In this document: positions 17,437 through 19,687 of the stretch, one piece after another
Numbering within the stretch: the first letter of the stretch is position 1
Layout of the letters: every line of letters starts with the position of its first letter
Origin: Candidatus Flexifilum affinis
Lineage (GTDB): Bacteria > Chloroflexota > Anaerolineae > Aggregatilineales > Phototrophicaceae
Length of the DNA stretch: 19,687 bases
Direction of reading: 5' to 3'
Assembly (NCBI GenBank): GCA_016713325.1
Contig: JADJPJ010000063.1
Location: 1 to 19,687 of the forward strand
Notes under the pieces: model-generated
Database searches by the model: none
Told to the model about the DNA's origin: nothing
What the model saw: the letters and a program-made list of their open reading frames with translations, nothing else
Program-made: the position numbers and the translations under genes

Positions 17437-18199
17437 TGGTACACAGCCTCTGTTGCAGGTGCGAGATCTCACCAAGCATTTTCTCGGCGTGACTGCGCTG
17501 CAGGACGTCAGCTTCGACCTTTACCGTGGTGAGCTCCTCAGCCTGATCGGCCCCAACGGCTCCGGCAAGACCACGCTCTTCAACTGCGTCAGCGGCTTCC
17601 TCAAAATTGACAAGGGGCAGGTGCGCTTCCGGGGTGAAGACATCAGCAATATGCGCCCGGACCGTATAGCGCTCAAGGGGATGCGCCGCACCTTCCAGGA
17701 CGTGCGCATATTCCAGGACATGACGGTGCTGGAAAATCTGATGACGGCCGTTCAGCAGCATCAGGAAGAGAATCTGATCGAGCGGCTCCTTGGCACCCAG
17801 CGTATCCAGAACTTCGAAGCCGCTGCGAGAGAGCGCTCCTACGAACTGCTGCGCAGGGTTGACATGCTGCCCTGGCAGTACACACAGGCGCGACATCTGT
17901 CGTACGGGCAGCGCAAGCTGCTGGAGTTCGCCACGGCGCTGATGCCGGACCCGGAGCTCATTCTGCTCGACGAGCCGGCGGCCGGTGTGAGCGGCGAAAT
18001 GGTGGATCGCATGAAACAGCATATGCTCGATCTGCACGCGCAGGGCAAAACGATCCTGGTGGTCGAACACAACATGCGCGTGGTCATGGACGTCTCGGAG
18101 CGGATCGTGGTGCTGGACTACGGCCAGAAGATCGCCGAAGGCACGCCGGCAGAGGTTCAGAACAACGCGCAGGTGCGGGAGGCGTATTTTGGCCATTAA
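17426..18199 (+). CDS. livG: Liv-type ABC importer ATPase LivG
   Basis: One of two ATP-binding subunits of the importer. The 257-residue product shows Walker A GPNGSGKTT (about 41-49), Q-loop region RRTFQDVRIF, ABC signature LSYGQRKLLE, Walker B LILLDEPAAGVSG and switch His in VVEHNMRVVMD, followed by the LivG-type end (DYGQKIAEGTPAEVQNN). All catalytic motifs are intact; the signature has Y where many have G (LSYGQ), which is normal for LivG. ATG 17426 lies inside the end of livM and its stop overlaps the livF start. Confidence 0.95.
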   Translation: MPPDGTQPLLQVRDLTKHFLGVTALQDVSFDLYRGELLSLIGPNGSGKTTLFNCVSGFLKIDKGQVRFRGEDISNMRPDRIALKGMRRTFQDVRIFQDMTVLENLMTAVQQHQEENLIERLLGTQRIQNFEAAARERSYELLRRVDMLPWQYTQARHLSYGQRKLLEFATALMPDPELILLDEPAAGVSGEMVDRMKQHMLDLHAQGKTILVVEHNMRVVMDVSERIVVLDYGQKIAEGTPAEVQNNAQVREAYFGH

Positions 18200-18913
18200 T
18201 GGCGCCTACCTGGAACTGGAAGATGTGACCGCCGGTTATGGCGAAATCGAGGTGTTGAAGAACGTCTCGCTTACGGTGCGGCGCAATCAGACCGTCACGA
18301 TCATCGGCGCGAACGGTGCAGGCAAGACCACCCTGCTGCGCACGATCTTCGGTCTGGTCAACCCGACAGGCGGGCGCATCCGCTTTGATGGGGTCGACAT
18401 CATCGGCAAAACCCCCGCTGAGCTGCTCCAGATGGGTATCTCATACATCCCCGGCGGCCGCTCCAATTTTCCACTGATGACCGTGCAGGAAAATCTGGAG
18501 ATGGGGGCCTACACGCGCACCGACCGCAAACAGGTGCTGGCCGATATCGACGCCCTGTGCGAACGCTTCGCCATCCTCAAGGAAAAACGCTATGCACTGG
18601 TGGGTAATCTCAGTGGGGGCAGCAGCAGATGGTCGAATTCGCCATCGCGCTGATGCTCAAACCCAAGATTATGCTGATCGATGAGCCGACCATTGGTCTG
18701 GCGCCCCTGCTGGTCGACGAAGTTTTCGAGGTTATTAAAACTATCAACGCTGCCGGCACGACTATCTTGTTGGTGGAGCAGAACGCCCGGCGCGCGCTGG
18801 AAGCCTCCGACTACGGTTTTGTGCTGGAACTGGGCACGATTAGCTACCAGGGGGACGCGGAGGAGCTCCAGCAGTCGGAAGAGGTCTATCGCGCTTACCT
18901 GGGCGAACGCTGA
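18189..18913 (+). CDS. livF: Liv-type ABC importer ATPase LivF, one frameshift
   Basis: The second ATP-binding subunit. It starts at TTG 18189 (MAINGAYLELEDVTAGYGEI), overlapping the livG stop by 11 bases. Walker A is GANGAGKTT, and the LivF-specific ISYIPGGRSNFPLMTVQENL is present. The frame breaks at the ABC signature: a G run (18615-18619) is one base short, turning the expected LSGGQQQMVEFA into LSGGSSRW. The following frame gives MVEFAIALMLKPKIMLIDEP (Walker B), LLVEQNARRALEASDYG and the end EVYRAYLGER at TGA 18911-18913. The repaired length is about 241 residues, normal for LivF. If the lesion were real, the importer would lack one ATPase signature. Confidence 0.88.
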
Positions 18914-18945
18914 AGAACGATTGGGTTTACACAAGGACACAACCA

Positions 18946-19686
18946 ATGCTTGTGCATGCTGAACGTCTGAAGTCAAAAATGGCGGAACTGGGCCTGGATG
19001 CGGTGGTCGCGACGACGATCGAGAATGTCCACTATCTGAGCGGAATCTGGAATGTGACGCTGCAAATGTTTCCCCATGAGGGGCAGTGCTACGCCATCGT
19101 CACGCAGGACCGCCCGACCGAACCCTTTATGGTCATGCCCACGCTGGAAGTCGATCAGGTCCAGGACGCATTCGATACGATCCGCGGTACACATACTTTC
19201 GGGACGTTCTACCGCGAAGAGCCGGTCGATGTCGCCCTGCTAGCCTATGAAGAACGACTCCGCAGCATGTCCCGTGTGGAAAACGCGTCGCCGGGGCCGC
19301 TTGAGGCGCTGATTGCGGCGCTGAAGCAGATGGGTCTCGCGGACAAGAAGGTCGGCATCGACGAAACCGGCTTTCGTGTCGGATTCATGGAGAAGCTTGC
19401 CGAGGATCTGCCGCAGGGAAGCTTCGTCCCGGCCGCCGCCGCGTTTCGCTGGGTGCGGCGGGTGAAAACGGCCGAGGAGATCCGCCGCATACGCGCCTCC
19501 GCGCACGTGACCGAAAATGCCATTATCGCGGCGACAGCCATTGCCCGTGGGGGCGTGACCGAGGCGGAAATGGCACGCGAATTCGTGCGGTCGATCGTCA
19601 GCCAGGGCGGGGAGCCGCGCTTTGCGCTGATTCGCTTCGGTCGCAACGCCGTTGCCGGGCAGGTGCGCCCCGACCGCACCCGCTGA
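18946..19686 (+). CDS. M24/creatinase-type peptidase (Xaa-Pro dipeptidase-like), incomplete
   Basis: The product begins MLVHAERLKSKMAELGLDAV and contains ENVHYLSGIWNVTL, the creatinase/prolidase N-terminal domain (residues 1 to about 155). The pita-bread catalytic domain starts at RVKTAEEIRRIRASAHVTEN (about 174) but only its first 70 residues are present. The frame ends in a TGA at 19684-19686, one base from the window edge, after GQVRPDRTR. One extra C here would read RTRL and continue into the expected GD-rich metal-site region, so the stop is probably another frameshift. The metal-binding residues lie outside the window. AAGGA lies nine bases before ATG 18946. It is 32 bases after livF and likely in the operon, so it may cleave the imported compound, such as a prolyl peptide or a creatine-like amide. 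Confidence 0.82.
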   Translation: MLVHAERLKSKMAELGLDAVVATTIENVHYLSGIWNVTLQMFPHEGQCYAIVTQDRPTEPFMVMPTLEVDQVQDAFDTIRGTHTFGTFYREEPVDVALLAYEERLRSMSRVENASPGPLEALIAALKQMGLADKKVGIDETGFRVGFMEKLAEDLPQGSFVPAAAAFRWVRRVKTAEEIRRIRASAHVTENAIIAATAIARGGVTEAEMAREFVRSIVSQGGEPRFALIRFGRNAVAGQVRPDRTR

Positions 19687-19687
19687 A

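Noticed and set aside
16348..17475. Long minus-strand open frame (375 residues) opposite livM
   Set aside because: It lies wholly opposite a clear permease gene, is rich in Arg, Gln, Asp and His as expected for the complement of hydrophobic codons, and has no recognisable motif.

Overview
The window reads as accessory DNA of a moderately GC-rich bacterium. Chloroflexota is my best guess, from the mix of a GH116 glycosidase, fucose-isomerase-like proteins, a sugar regulator with a binding-protein domain and a Liv operon, but no rRNA or marker gene is present and the taxonomy is weak inference. There are three blocks.

Block 1 (1-7971) is a sugar-use locus. A leftward cluster runs from a divergent promoter region (5948-6194): two tandem L-fucose/L-arabinose-isomerase-like genes, a GH116 beta-glycosidase and the start of an unrecognised gene leaving the left edge. 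The rightward gene at 6195 encodes a regulator that joins a DeoR-type DNA-binding and sensor protein to a sugar-binding periplasmic-type domain. The glycosidase would release a sugar, the isomerase-like enzymes would convert it, and the fusion regulator would sense it (inference). This block carries many lesions: the GH116 gene has four frame changes and one in-frame TGA, the two isomerase-like genes have three frame changes, and the regulator has three.

Block 2 (about 8368-13030) is a plasmid-style replication and partition module without visible lesions: parA and parB with overlapping start and stop, a terminator, a structured non-coding region of about 330 bases, and a primase-polymerase replication protein. 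It is flanked on the left by a large stem-loop and on the right by a broken transposase end. The region before the replication gene can encode a short antisense RNA on the minus strand, and the replication gene's ATG lies in the loop of a hairpin. The module could be an integrated plasmid, or the origin of a large plasmid or chromid that also carries the metabolic genes.

Block 3 (13247 to the right edge) is an IclR-family regulator followed by a complete branched-chain-amino-acid-type ABC importer (livK, livH, livM, livG, livF) and the start of an M24/creatinase-type peptidase. A promoter with an IclR/KdgR-like operator in its spacer sits between iclR and livK. livH, livF and probably the M24 gene each have one apparent single-base deletion in a short homopolymer, which suggests either draft-sequence error or early decay.

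Stretches without genes: 7972-8698 (one strong stem-loop, one palindrome, otherwise nothing I can recognise), 10726-11059 (terminators, candidate antisense RNA) and 12737-13246 (transposase relic to 13030, then nothing clear before iclR). I saw no tRNA, rRNA or CRISPR array.
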